From Candidatus Puniceispirillum sp. (GTDB lineage: Bacteria > Pseudomonadota > Alphaproteobacteria > Puniceispirillales > Puniceispirillaceae), in the NCBI GenBank assembly GCA_018668795.1, contig JABJBD010000099.1:1-39680 (forward strand): a stretch of 39,680 nucleotides of DNA. The letters run 5' to 3'. Shown in pieces: positions 5,937-15,302 of this stretch. The first letter of the stretch is position 1. Each line of letters opens with the position of its first letter. The notes beneath the pieces are model-generated. The model saw nothing but the letters and a program-made list of their open reading frames with translations, was not told the origin of the DNA and made no database searches. The position numbers were made by a program, and so were the translations under genes.

Positions 5937-8075
5937 ATGATTGAAACGGCAGATCGCATAAAAGACACTATGTCACGCTTCGGCACCTTGGCCGATGCCT
6001 CTGTATTGTCTCGTGCATTTGAGTTTGGCAAGAATGCCCATGAAGGCCAGTTTCGCGCCTCAGGCGAACCCTATTACACACATCCGGTAGCTGTCGCCAA
6101 CATGCTGGCTGGCATGGGTCTTGATCTTGATACCGTCATAACGGCGCTTTTGCATGATACAGTCGAAGATTGCGATGTTTCGCTAGCGACTATTGAAGAG
6201 ACTTTTGGCGGCAGTGTTGCCCAGCTTGTCGATGGCGTAACCAAACTAAGCCGAATTGGTGTGCAAAATCAGCAAAGCACAGCTCAGGCTGAAAATTTTC
6301 GAAAATTACTTCTTGCGATGAGCGAAGATGTTCGCGTCTTGCTGGTTAAACTTGCTGACCGTACGCATAATATGCGCACATTATCTTTTATTCCCAAGGA
6401 AGAAAAGCGCACGCGCATTGCACGTGAGACAATGGAAATCTATGTCCCGCTTGCTGAACGCATTGGAGTAACGAACATCCAGAACGAACTTGAAGATTAC
6501 GCTTTTGGTGTTTTGAATCCGGAAATGCAGCAGACCATTAAAAACCGTCTTGAGTTTTTGGTAACCGAGACCGAACTTATTATTCCGACAATCAGTGTTG
6601 AACTCCAGCATGTTGTCGAGCGTCATGAGATCGAATGCAGCGTTACCGGACGTATCAAAACACCGTATTCCATCTGGCGTAAAATGCAGCATAAAAAGGT
6701 CACGATGGATCAGCTGGCTGATATCATGGCATTCCGTGTTTTGGTGCCTGACCTTGAAAGTTGTTATCGGACACTTGGCGCCGTACATGGTGCCTATCCA
6801 ACAGTCATGGGGCGTTTCAAGGATTATATTTCAACACCGAAACGAAATGGGTATCAGTCGCTTCATACAGGGGTGATTGGGCCGGAAAATCACAAAATTG
6901 AAATTCAGGTGCGCACCCCATCAATGCATGAATATGCTGAAAATGGTGTTGCTGCTCATTGGAGTTATAAAAGTAAAGAAGATGTTGATAACTTTAAGAA
7001 AATTAAATGGATAAATGAACTTGTTTCTATTTTGGATGAAGAAGCAGGTGCAGATGAATTTCTCGAACATACGAAAATGGATTTATACCGCGATCAGGTG
7101 TTTTGTTTCACACCTCGTGGTGATCTCATTGCTTTGCCGCGTGGGGCAACGGCTGTTGATTTTGCTTTTGCTGTACATACAAATATCGGCATTACATGCA
7201 ATGGCGTCAGCATAAACGGCAAGATACGCCAACTGGCCACCGAGCTTGAAAATGGTGACCAAGTTGACATCCATACAGATGAAAATGCGCGTCCACGTGC
7301 CGAATGGGAAGCCTTTGTCAAAACGGGGCGGGCTAAGTCTGGCATAAGACGCTTTTTGCGGGCTGAACGTGTTGTCGAGTTCAGCCGTGTTGGCAAAGCA
7401 ATGTTACAAAAAGTGTTTCGTGAGAATGGCAAACCGTTTCGCCAATCATCAATTGAAAATTATTTGACCGCGCTTGATGTCACCAAAATCGAAGAATTAT
7501 TTGCTCAGGTGGGTGAAGGGCGCATTCCGGCCTTGCGTATTTTTGAGACTGTACATCCAGATGCTGCAGTTGCTGTTAAAAGCAAAAGCAGTAGTAAAAA
7601 TTCTAAAACAGCCAAGAAAGAGACCGTTGCTCTTAAAATAAAAGGTGATAATTCGGGAACGGCAATCATTATGGGGCGCTGTTGCCATCCCTTGCCAGGT
7701 GATGACGTTGTTGGAATTTTTACTACAGGTAAAGGCGTTACCGTTCATATGATCGGCTGTGATACCTTGTCCAAATTTAATGATACACCTGAATTATGGA
7801 TTGATGTTGAATGGGAACGTGAAGGGCCAAAGCGTGTATCAGGGCGATTGAAAACAGTTCTGTCCAACGTACCAGGCAGTTTGGCGGCACTGACAACTGT
7901 CATAGGCCAGCAAGGCGGGAATATTTCCAACATTCACCTGATCGACCGTACCCCTGATTTCTTTAGCTTCCAGTTGGAACTTGACGTAAAAAATGTTGAA
8001 CATTTAAGGTCTATAATAGGTGTTTTACAGTCCAACAAACATATTGAGAGTGTGGAGCGGGACATTAATGGTTAA
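5937..8075 (+). CDS. spoT: Bifunctional (p)ppGpp synthetase/hydrolase, Rel/SpoT family
   Basis: A full-length RSH protein of 712 residues that makes and degrades the alarmone (p)ppGpp. The N-terminal hydrolase domain has the HD site intact (H49, then H73-D74 and E77-D78 in LLHDTVEDCD, and KLADRTHNMRTL at 138-149). The synthetase domain has GRFKDYISTPKRNGYQSLH (292-310) and IEIQVRTPSMHEYAE. The RFKD sequence (293-296) is the RxKD form of bifunctional enzymes, not the ExDD form of monofunctional RelA. A TGS domain lies at about 386-448. A Ser/Lys-rich linker (around 546-560) precedes the GRCCHPLPGDDVVG zinc-finger-like motif and a C-terminal ACT domain (about 640-710). It follows rpoZ, and no second RSH gene is in the window. 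Confidence 0.97.
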   Translation: MIETADRIKDTMSRFGTLADASVLSRAFEFGKNAHEGQFRASGEPYYTHPVAVANMLAGMGLDLDTVITALLHDTVEDCDVSLATIEETFGGSVAQLVDGVTKLSRIGVQNQQSTAQAENFRKLLLAMSEDVRVLLVKLADRTHNMRTLSFIPKEEKRTRIARETMEIYVPLAERIGVTNIQNELEDYAFGVLNPEMQQTIKNRLEFLVTETELIIPTISVELQHVVERHEIECSVTGRIKTPYSIWRKMQHKKVTMDQLADIMAFRVLVPDLESCYRTLGAVHGAYPTVMGRFKDYISTPKRNGYQSLHTGVIGPENHKIEIQVRTPSMHEYAENGVAAHWSYKSKEDVDNFKKIKWINELVSILDEEAGADEFLEHTKMDLYRDQVFCFTPRGDLIALPRGATAVDFAFAVHTNIGITCNGVSINGKIRQLATELENGDQVDIHTDENARPRAEWEAFVKTGRAKSGIRRFLRAERVVEFSRVGKAMLQKVFRENGKPFRQSSIENYLTALDVTKIEELFAQVGEGRIPALRIFETVHPDAAVAVKSKSSSKNSKTAKKETVALKIKGDNSGTAIIMGRCCHPLPGDDVVGIFTTGKGVTVHMIGCDTLSKFNDTPELWIDVEWEREGPKRVSGRLKTVLSNVPGSLAALTTVIGQQGGNISNIHLIDRTPDFFSFQLELDVKNVEHLRSIIGVLQSNKHIESVERDING

Positions 8076-8092
8076 TATAACGGCTCTATCTT

Positions 8093-8734
8093 ATGCGCCA
8101 CGGGTTGTTAACGCCGGGTTTTGCCATGTTTAGACGCCGGAACCCTATGACCACATTGTCAAAGTTACGTGGCATCATGTGGCCAGAACGTGGGTTCCGC
8201 CGTTTGTTTTCCTATTTGATGCAACGCGTGTTGCGAACGCCTGGCAGCACCTCGTCAATCGCGGTCAGCCTGTCTTTTGGCGTGGCTATATCTTTTACAC
8301 CATTCATTGGCTTTCATTTGATTCTGGCGGCAGTTTTGACGTCATTAGCAAGAGGTAACGTTCTGGTTTCGGCTATTGGAACGTTTATTGGCAATCCATG
8401 GACTTTCCCGGTAATCTGGTACGCTGATTATGAGCTTGGTGTCGTCATTTTGCGCGGTTTGGGGTTTGATATCAGCCGCCAGTCGCTATCATTAGGTCAG
8501 TTTTCGTCACATCCGACTGATCTCTTGCTTCCTTTGGCGCTTGGTGGCTTTGTTCTGGGGGCAATTAGCTGGTTCACAACTTTTGGTCTGGCGTATTGGA
8601 CGATTGACGTGTGGCGTCAACATAGGGCAAAACGCTTGATGGAAGCTAAATTGCGCCGGTCTCAGTCAGATACTTCGGATACAACGCGTGATGCGTCCTC
8701 GCACGCTGATCAGAAAACCGATCAGGACAAATAA
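8093..8734 (+). CDS. DUF2062 membrane protein
   Basis: A 213-residue protein of unknown function. The DUF2062 pattern is visible: an N-terminal basic stretch, then SIAVSLSFGVAISFTPFIGFH as the first hydrophobic segment (about 61-81), the loop IGTFIGNPWTFPVIWYA with its conserved GNP-T-P, and a last membrane segment around LALGGFVLGAISWFTTFGLAYW. The C-terminal 40 residues are charged and hydrophilic. The ATG at 8093 lies 17 bp after spoT; the ATG at 8126 is also possible, and neither has a strong ribosome-binding site. Its place between spoT and pdxJ is common in Alphaproteobacteria but does not reveal a role. Confidence 0.85.
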   Translation: MRHGLLTPGFAMFRRRNPMTTLSKLRGIMWPERGFRRLFSYLMQRVLRTPGSTSSIAVSLSFGVAISFTPFIGFHLILAAVLTSLARGNVLVSAIGTFIGNPWTFPVIWYADYELGVVILRGLGFDISRQSLSLGQFSSHPTDLLLPLALGGFVLGAISWFTTFGLAYWTIDVWRQHRAKRLMEAKLRRSQSDTSDTTRDASSHADQKTDQDK

Positions 8735-8773
8735 TCAATCTGGTTTGGGCTTGGTAGAATCAAAGGAATTTTA

Positions 8774-9538
8774 ATGGCTGAAACATCACCTGTATCTTCG
8801 CTATCCAGACTAAGGCTTGGCGTTAATATCGACCATGTTGCGACCCTACGCAATGCCCGTGGTGGTATTCATCCGAATCCGGTTGATGCCGCGTTATTGG
8901 CGCAGAAAGCAGGTGCAGACGGAATTACCGCACATCTTCGCGAAGATAGACGGCATATACGCGATGATGACATTCGTGCGATTAAAGACGCAATTTTGGT
9001 ACCGTTGAATTTTGAAATGGCGGCCAATTCGGAAATGATTGATATGGCTTTGACAGTCAGGCCAAACGCAGCCTGTATTGTGCCTGAACGCCGTGAAGAG
9101 GTGACAACTGAAGGCGGCTTGGCTGTAGCTGGGAACGAAGATCGCCTAGGAACATTGCTAAAGCCTCTCAAAGACGCAGGCATTCGTTTGTCCCTATTTA
9201 TCGAAGCCAACGAAGCGGAAATAGACGCCGCGCGCGCTATCGGTGCTGATATTGTTGAACTGCATACGGGGCGCTATTGCCATGATGAAGCCAACCGCGC
9301 CATGGAATGTGCCCGTATTCGTTCGGCCGCAACCTATGCTGTCAATCAGGGGATTGAATGCCATGCAGGCCATGGTCTGACGTTTGACACGGTAGCGGCT
9401 ATTGCGGCCATACCCGAAATGGAAGAATTGAATATTGGACATTTTCTGATTGGTGAAAGCATCTTCCTTGGGCTTCCCGAAGCCATCCGCCATATGCGCA
9501 GTCTGATGGATGACGCACGCACAGGTTTGTCAGTATGA
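8774..9538 (+). CDS. pdxJ: Pyridoxine 5'-phosphate synthase
   Basis: Condenses 1-deoxy-D-xylulose 5-phosphate with 3-amino-2-oxopropyl phosphate to form pyridoxine 5'-phosphate. The 254-residue TIM barrel shows the family landmarks LGVNIDHVATLRNARGG, DGITAHLREDRRHIRDDD, the NFEMA segment, VPERREEVTTEGGL, VELHTGRYC, CHAGHGLTFD and ELNIGHFLIGE, with the active-site His, Glu and Arg residues in them. The substrate DXP is also the substrate of Dxr, encoded at 31667-32869, so this region feeds both vitamin B6 and isoprenoid synthesis. The ATG at 8774 follows an AAAGGAATTT site. The stop overlaps the acpS start by four bases. Confidence 0.97.
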   Translation: MAETSPVSSLSRLRLGVNIDHVATLRNARGGIHPNPVDAALLAQKAGADGITAHLREDRRHIRDDDIRAIKDAILVPLNFEMAANSEMIDMALTVRPNAACIVPERREEVTTEGGLAVAGNEDRLGTLLKPLKDAGIRLSLFIEANEAEIDAARAIGADIVELHTGRYCHDEANRAMECARIRSAATYAVNQGIECHAGHGLTFDTVAAIAAIPEMEELNIGHFLIGESIFLGLPEAIRHMRSLMDDARTGLSV

Positions 9539-9945
9539 TCTTGGGTATCGGCACTGATCTGGTTGATAGTCGCCGGATTGCAAATAGCCTTGATCGTTTT
9601 GGGACACGTTTTGAAACCCGAATTTTCACTGAAAAAGAGATTGAAATAGCGCGGAACAGACCTGATCCGTCACTATTCTACGCCAAACGGTTTGCGGTAA
9701 AAGAAGCTGTTTACAAAGCGTTAAGTGCTGCTGGGGTGGCTGGCCTTGGCTGGCGCGAGGCCGAAACCCTGAATGACACTAACGGCGCGCCTAAATTATA
9801 TCTTTCTGGCGCATGCAAAACGGCGCTTGAGCGCTTAACTCCGGAAGGCTATAAGGCCTCAGTACATATTTCTCTGACCGACGAACTGCCCTATGCACAG
9901 GCATTTGTTATCGTCAGTGCAACACCTATAAATACGGGAACATAA
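9535..9945 (+). CDS. acpS: Holo-[acyl-carrier-protein] synthase
   Basis: Transfers the phosphopantetheine arm of CoA to acyl-carrier protein. The 136 residues match the family length. The N-terminal ILGIGTDLVDSRRI carries the metal-binding D8, and FYAKRFAVKEAVYKAL carries the second acidic ligand E57. The ATG overlaps the pdxJ stop in an ATGA junction, which supports this start and translational coupling. The lepB start lies one base beyond the stop. The pdxJ-acpS-lepB order is standard for the class. Confidence 0.96.
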   Translation: MILGIGTDLVDSRRIANSLDRFGTRFETRIFTEKEIEIARNRPDPSLFYAKRFAVKEAVYKALSAAGVAGLGWREAETLNDTNGAPKLYLSGACKTALERLTPEGYKASVHISLTDELPYAQAFVIVSATPINTGT

Positions 9946-9946
9946 A

Positions 9947-10678
9947 ATGGCTAAGTCAAAAGAAAGCAAAGGCGAGCTTTTTAAAACGATCATAATTGCT
10001 GGCGCTATCGCACTTGGTTTTAGATCCTTTCTTTTTGAACCATTTAACATTCCTTCAGGGTCAATGGTGCCAACCTTGCTAGTTGGTGATTATCTTTTCG
10101 TATCTAAATATTCCTATGGCTATTCGCGCTATTCTTTCCCTTTTGGGATTCTGCCTTTTGAGGGACGTATCGCCGAAGACACGCCAGAGCGCGGTGATGT
10201 TGTTGTGTTTCGCCAGCCGACTGATGTTTCGATAGCCTTTATCAAGCGTGTTGTTGGTTTGCCAGGTGATCGTGTTCAGGTCAAAGACGGAATCCTGCAT
10301 ATCAATGGTGTACAGGTCAAACGCACCTATCTTGGTAAGTCAACTGCGCGCAGTGCCACATCTGTGGTTGATTTCAAGGTCTATGAAGAATCATTCCCGA
10401 ATGGCACAAAACATTTCATTCAGGAACGTTCTGATAATGACAGCCTTGACAACACGGTTGAATTTACCGTTCTTGCGGATCATTATTTCATGATGGGCGA
10501 TAACCGTGACAACTCGCGTGACAGTCGGACATCTTCGGTTGGAATGGTACCCGCCGAAAACCTCATTGGTAAGGCGCAAATCCTGTTTTACAGCCATGAT
10601 AGTAGCGCCCGTATCTGGGAATTTTGGAAATGGCCATTTGCTATTCGCTATGGCCGACTTGGTGATACAATCATTTGA
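9947..10678 (+). CDS. lepB: Signal peptidase I
   Basis: Cleaves signal peptides from exported proteins at the outer face of the inner membrane. The 243-residue protein has one N-terminal membrane segment (about 12-30). The nucleophile is S39 in PSGSMVPTL and the general base is K100 in AFIKRVVGLPGDRV. The GDNRDNSRDSR motif near residue 185 is the third conserved box. It is shorter than E. coli LepB because it has only one N-terminal membrane segment, as is usual in Alphaproteobacteria. BamA and OmpH further downstream carry signal peptides that it could process. Its TGA shares one base with the rnc ATG. Confidence 0.96.
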   Translation: MAKSKESKGELFKTIIIAGAIALGFRSFLFEPFNIPSGSMVPTLLVGDYLFVSKYSYGYSRYSFPFGILPFEGRIAEDTPERGDVVVFRQPTDVSIAFIKRVVGLPGDRVQVKDGILHINGVQVKRTYLGKSTARSATSVVDFKVYEESFPNGTKHFIQERSDNDSLDNTVEFTVLADHYFMMGDNRDNSRDSRTSSVGMVPAENLIGKAQILFYSHDSSARIWEFWKWPFAIRYGRLGDTII

Positions 10679-11355
10679 TGAACTCTGTTGATCTGAAACC
10701 ACTTGCCGATAGGCTAGACCATAAATTTACCGATCAATCAATGCTTGTCCGCGCGTTAACGCATGCCAGTTTTGCGGGGCCAGTAAAAAGTAACGAACGG
10801 CTTGAATTTCTGGGTGACCGTGTCTTGGGTCTGGTTCTGGCTGATTTTTTCTTTACCCATTGCCCTGATGAGAATGAAGGCAAATTATCGTTGCGGCTTC
10901 ATGCGTATGCCCGTCAGTCAAAGCTTGTCGAAGTTGGTTTGAAACTTGATCTTGCCAGTTTTATTTCGGTGCAAAATGGTATGGCGCTTGCCGAGAATGA
11001 GTCGGTTCTTGCTGATGCGGTAGAAAGTCTGATCGCGGCGCATTATCTTGATGGTGGTTTTGAGGTGGCGCGTGCCTTTATAATTGAATATTGGGCACTT
11101 GATACAGCCGAACCGGCAGGCATTGACAAGGATGCCAAATCAAGTTTGCAGGAATTGGTCATGAAACAAGGGCTTGCCTTGCCAACTTATGTGCTGGTTT
11201 CAAAATCTGGGCCAGATCATGCGCCTGAAATGACATATGAAGTATCTGTTGACGGTTATAAAACAGCCGTTGCCAGTGCTTCCAACCGTAAAGTGGCTGA
11301 ACAAAAAGCCGCTGCGCTTATGATTGCGCATATGACCAAGAAAGAGATCAAATGA
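10678..11355 (+). CDS. rnc: Ribonuclease III
   Basis: Cleaves double-stranded RNA, including rRNA precursors. The ATG at 10678 forms a TGATG junction with lepB, while the TTG at 10675 would add one residue. The 225-residue protein has the catalytic signature NERLEFLGDRVLGL (39-52, with E40, E43 and D47), the second acidic site LADAVESLIAA, and a C-terminal double-stranded RNA-binding domain from about residue 155, containing SSLQELVMKQGL and ASNRKVAEQKAAALMI. The rnc stop overlaps the era start, a coupling widespread in Proteobacteria that joins rRNA processing with 30S maturation. Confidence 0.97.
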   Translation: MNSVDLKPLADRLDHKFTDQSMLVRALTHASFAGPVKSNERLEFLGDRVLGLVLADFFFTHCPDENEGKLSLRLHAYARQSKLVEVGLKLDLASFISVQNGMALAENESVLADAVESLIAAHYLDGGFEVARAFIIEYWALDTAEPAGIDKDAKSSLQELVMKQGLALPTYVLVSKSGPDHAPEMTYEVSVDGYKTAVASASNRKVAEQKAAALMIAHMTKKEIK

Positions 11356-12263
11356 TGGCCGATGAAGCGACGACCAAAGCAGGCTTTGTAGCTCTTATCG
11401 GTGCGCCGAATGCGGGTAAATCAACATTGATGAATGCTATGGTCGGTCAAAAGGTGTCAATCGTAACGCCAAAGGTGCAGACCACCCGTAGCCGTATCCG
11501 TGGTATTGCTATGCAGGACACAGCGCAGATTATCTTTGTTGATACACCTGGCATTTTTACACCAAAGCGGCGGCTTGATCGGGCGATGGTACAGGCCGCA
11601 TGGCAAGGCGCCGAAGATGGTGATGTGCTGTTGATGTTGCATGATTGCGCCCGCCGGGTCATTGACCAGGACACGCTCAACATTATCGAGAAGCTAAAAA
11701 AATCTGGCCGTAAGGCATCGTTGGTTCTGAACAAGATTGACCTTCCTCCCCAAGAACGCTTGCTTGAGCGCGCTGACGAGATGTCCAAGCTTTATGATTT
11801 TGAGCGTATTTTCATGGTTTCTGCGGAAACGGGAAATGGCATTGATGATCTAAAATCATGGCTGGCAGGTCGTATGCCTGCCAGCCCCTATCTGTTTGAC
11901 CCTGATGATCTGTCCGATATGCCCTTGCGGCTTCTGGCGGCTGAAATCATGCGCGAAAAGCTGTTTTTGAATTTGCATCAGGAATTGCCTTATCAATTGA
12001 CGGTGGAAACCGAAAGCTGGGAAGAACGCGAAGATGGAAGCGCCGAGGTGCATTTATCAATTTACGTCGCGCGCGAAGGTCATCGCGGCATTATTCTTGG
12101 CAAACAGGGACAAACGATAAAGCGTATTGGCTCTGCCGCGCGGCGTGATCTTGAAGACGCGCTTGAAAGACGCGTCCATGTGTTTTCACATGTGAAATAT
12201 CGAAAAGACTGGATGGATGATTCGGCACGCTATTCTTTGTGGGATTTGGATTACAATGCCTGA
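11352..12263 (+). CDS. era: GTPase Era
   Basis: A GTPase that binds 16S rRNA and helps mature the 30S subunit. The 303 residues show G1 GAPNAGKST (17-25), G3 VDTPGIF and G4 LNKIDLPP in the GTPase domain, then a KH domain at the C-terminus containing IILGKQGQTIKRIGSAAR. The ATG at 11352 overlaps the rnc stop (ATGA); a second ATG follows directly at 11355, so the first Met is uncertain by one residue. The last eight bases overlap the recO start. Confidence 0.97.
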   Translation: MMADEATTKAGFVALIGAPNAGKSTLMNAMVGQKVSIVTPKVQTTRSRIRGIAMQDTAQIIFVDTPGIFTPKRRLDRAMVQAAWQGAEDGDVLLMLHDCARRVIDQDTLNIIEKLKKSGRKASLVLNKIDLPPQERLLERADEMSKLYDFERIFMVSAETGNGIDDLKSWLAGRMPASPYLFDPDDLSDMPLRLLAAEIMREKLFLNLHQELPYQLTVETESWEEREDGSAEVHLSIYVAREGHRGIILGKQGQTIKRIGSAARRDLEDALERRVHVFSHVKYRKDWMDDSARYSLWDLDYNA

Positions 12264-13017
12264 ATGGGTTGCCGATGCTGTCATTATTTCAGTAAAGCCA
12301 CATGGTGAGGGCAGTGCTGTCGTTATTGTGCTGACAGCCGAAAATGGTCGCCATGCTGGTCTTGTTCGTGGTGGTACGTCATCAAAAATGCGCGGAATAT
12401 TACAGCCTGGCAATCGTGTGCGGGTCAATTGGCGTGCGCGGCTTGTTGACCAGCTTGGACAGATGCAGATTGAATTAATTCATGCTATTCCGGCTTTGAT
12501 GCTTGATGATGCCTTGCGGCTTGCGGGCATTGCGTCGGCTTGTGCTTTGCTTGATGGGACTTTGCCTGAACGCGAGGCGCAGCATGCCTTATATGATGGT
12601 ACGAATGCCTTGTTTGATCTGATGTGTCTGGACGATCCGGATAATCGCTGGATCGAAGGTTATGTCCGATGGGAACTTGGTCTGTTGAATGCGGCAGGCT
12701 ACCAGCTTGATTTAACGCGGTGTGCGGCCAGTGGTGCACATGACAAACTTGCCTATGTAAGTCCAAAATCGGGATGTGCTATCGCTTTGGATCAGGCTGG
12801 TGATTACGCCCAAAGGATGCTGACATTGCCGGTCTTTCTGGGCGGGATTACAAATGTTGCATCCGACCATGTCTCAGGTCTGAATTTAACAGGACATTTT
12901 CTTGAGAAACGTGTCTTTGCGGCGCATAATCAGAATTTGCCAATCCAGCGGAGACGGCTAGCCGATATGGTTCTAAACCGTTATAACCAGATCGCTCATA
13001 CAGAACAAACGCAATGA
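12256..13017 (+). CDS. recO: DNA repair protein RecO
   Basis: Works with RecR and RecF to load RecA on SSB-coated single-stranded DNA. The start is placed at the ATG at 12256, inside the end of era, giving MPEWVADAVIISVKPHGEGS, the usual beginning of the OB-fold domain. The longer frame from 12217 would overlap the KH domain of era and adds unconserved residues. The 253-residue protein continues with a helical domain and the RCAASGAHDKLAYVSPKSG segment that marks the RecO family. It is the last gene of the tightly packed pdxJ-recO run; parC follows 27 bp later. Confidence 0.93.
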   Translation: MPEWVADAVIISVKPHGEGSAVVIVLTAENGRHAGLVRGGTSSKMRGILQPGNRVRVNWRARLVDQLGQMQIELIHAIPALMLDDALRLAGIASACALLDGTLPEREAQHALYDGTNALFDLMCLDDPDNRWIEGYVRWELGLLNAAGYQLDLTRCAASGAHDKLAYVSPKSGCAIALDQAGDYAQRMLTLPVFLGGITNVASDHVSGLNLTGHFLEKRVFAAHNQNLPIQRRRLADMVLNRYNQIAHTEQTQ

Positions 13018-13044
13018 CTATAATCAAACGTAACAAGGCACATC

Positions 13045-15267
13045 ATGGCGAATGATACATTTACCAATCCTGGCGAGCATATTGACCAGACCAGCTTTTC
13101 TGATGCCTTAAGCGAACGCTATCTGGCTTATGCCTTATCCACGATTACGTCTCGGTCTTTGCCTGATGTACGTGATGGACTAAAGCCAGTGCATCGGCGT
13201 CTGCTTTTTGCTATGCGCCAGCTAAAGCTTGATCCGGGGCAGGGATTCAAAAAATCCGCCCGTGTCGTTGGTGATGTGATGGGTAAATTCCACCCCCATG
13301 GTGACGCAGCTATCTATGACGCAATGGTGCGCTTGGCTCAGGAGTTTGCCATGCGATACCGGCTTGTTGATGGGCAAGGTAATTTTGGTAATATCGACGG
13401 TGATAACGCAGCTGCCATGCGTTATACCGAAGCGCGCATGACCGAAGTTGCCAGGCTTTTACTTGATGGTATCGACGAAGATTCGGTTGATTTTCGCCCA
13501 ACCTATGATGGCGAGTCTGAAGAACCTGTTTTACTGCCTGCGGGTTTTCCAAACCTTCTTGCCAATGGCGCTCAGGGAATTGCTGTTGGGATGGCGACAT
13601 CGATCCCGCCGCATAATGTCATTGAACTAGCTGATGCGTCACTTCATCTGATTAAACATCCTAACGCCTCTATTGATACTTTGATGCAATTTGTCAAAGG
13701 ACCCGATTTTCCTACAGGTGGTTTGCTGGTTGAACCAGCTGACTCAATCCGTGATGCTTATGCAACTGGACGGGGAGGGTTTCGCGTACGGGCGCGCTGG
13801 GAAATCGAAAAAGAAAAGGGCGGCGGCTGGCAGATTGTTGTTACCGAAATTCCGTACCAAGTTCAAAAATCACGTCTTATCGAACGTCTTGCAGAAATGC
13901 TCAATGCAAAGAAACTTTCTGTTCTAGCAGACATCCGTGATGAGTCTGCCGAAGATTTGCGTATTGTGCTGGAACCAAAATCACGCCGACTTGAGCCAGA
14001 AATTGTGATGGAAAGCCTGTTCAAGCTATCTGACCTTGAAACCCGTGTTCCGTTGAATCTGAATGTGCTTGATGCAACGGGTCGTCCTAGCGTCATGGAT
14101 TTGCGTGGGGCTTTGAATGCATGGCTGGCGCATCGTCAGGTTGTCTTGCAACGTCGCGCCCATTTCCGCCTTGGCAAGATTGCGCATCGCCTTGAGGTGC
14201 TTGAAGGCTATTTAATTGTCTATTTAAATCTTGACGAGGTCATCGCGATCATCCGTGAGTCTGAACATCCTCGCGATGCCCTGATTGCGCGGTTTGACCT
14301 GACCGAAATACAGGCCAATGCGATACTTGATATGCGCTTGCGCTCTTTGCGGCGGCTAGAAGAAATGGCATTGCGCACTGAACGGGATAATCTGGTTGCC
14401 GAACAGGCTGATCTACAAAGCCTGCTGGCGGATGAAGATCAGCAATGGAAAAAAATATCTACTGAAATCAGGGAAATGAAAGATATTTTTGCCAAGCAGG
14501 ACAACCGTCGGACAACATTGGCTGACGTGCCTGAGATTGATTATGATCCGACTGAAATTTTGGTCGAACGTGAACCAATCACCATCATCTGCTCGGCTAA
14601 AGGGTGGTTACGCGCTATGAAAGGCCATCAGGAACTTGATAGCGAATTCAAATTTAAAGAAGGTGACGGGCCTGGATTGGTTCTGCATGCCGAAACCACC
14701 GACAAAATTTTGCTTTTTGCCGATAATGGTCGCTTTTACACATTGGCTGGTGATCGTTTGCCACGGGGGCGCGGCTTCGGTGAACCCATAAGCCTGTTGA
14801 CTGACTTGCCGGCCGATATAGAAATCATCACATTGCTACGTGGTGTACCTGGCAAAATGCTTGTAGCCGCCAGCACGGGTCATGGTTTGATTGTTGATAC
14901 ACAATCAGCTATCGCACAAACACGAAGCGGTAAACAGATATTGAATCTGCCTGGTGATGCGCGCGCTGTTGCATGTTGTATGGTGGATGGCGATATGGTT
15001 GCGTCGGTTGGTGTGAACCGCAAATTGCTGACATTCCCGATCAGCGAATTGCCCGAAATGACACGTGGGCGTGGTGTCATTCTTCAACGTTTCAAAGATG
15101 GTGGTCTTGCGGATGTAACTGTTTATCACAGTGACAAAGGCTTGAGTTGGCAAGCAGGTGGCGGACGCACCCGTACCGAAACGGATATGAGCAACTGGAT
15201 TGCCAAAAGGGCAGGTGCTGGTAAATTGCCACCAACTGGATTTCCACGTCCGGCAAAATTTACCTAA
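13045..15267 (+). CDS. parC: DNA topoisomerase IV subunit A
   Basis: The cleavage subunit of topoisomerase IV, which separates linked daughter chromosomes. The 740 residues begin with YLAYALSTITSRSLPDVRDG, and the DNA-cleaving tyrosine is Y127 in AAAMRYTEARM. The region that faces quinolones reads KFHPHGDAAIYDAM (81-94), with A88 and D92 at the positions of E. coli Ser80 and Glu84. A coiled-coil (about 440-495) and a beta-pinwheel-like C-terminal domain follow. It is shorter than a typical GyrA and lacks a clear GyrA box, which supports ParC. No parE is nearby. The gene is convergent with bpt. Confidence 0.93.
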   Translation: MANDTFTNPGEHIDQTSFSDALSERYLAYALSTITSRSLPDVRDGLKPVHRRLLFAMRQLKLDPGQGFKKSARVVGDVMGKFHPHGDAAIYDAMVRLAQEFAMRYRLVDGQGNFGNIDGDNAAAMRYTEARMTEVARLLLDGIDEDSVDFRPTYDGESEEPVLLPAGFPNLLANGAQGIAVGMATSIPPHNVIELADASLHLIKHPNASIDTLMQFVKGPDFPTGGLLVEPADSIRDAYATGRGGFRVRARWEIEKEKGGGWQIVVTEIPYQVQKSRLIERLAEMLNAKKLSVLADIRDESAEDLRIVLEPKSRRLEPEIVMESLFKLSDLETRVPLNLNVLDATGRPSVMDLRGALNAWLAHRQVVLQRRAHFRLGKIAHRLEVLEGYLIVYLNLDEVIAIIRESEHPRDALIARFDLTEIQANAILDMRLRSLRRLEEMALRTERDNLVAEQADLQSLLADEDQQWKKISTEIREMKDIFAKQDNRRTTLADVPEIDYDPTEILVEREPITIICSAKGWLRAMKGHQELDSEFKFKEGDGPGLVLHAETTDKILLFADNGRFYTLAGDRLPRGRGFGEPISLLTDLPADIEIITLLRGVPGKMLVAASTGHGLIVDTQSAIAQTRSGKQILNLPGDARAVACCMVDGDMVASVGVNRKLLTFPISELPEMTRGRGVILQRFKDGGLADVTVYHSDKGLSWQAGGGRTRTETDMSNWIAKRAGAGKLPPTGFPRPAKFT

Positions 15268-15302
15268 GATAAATTTTTCAAGATAAATGTCAGTCTTTGA
15301 AT

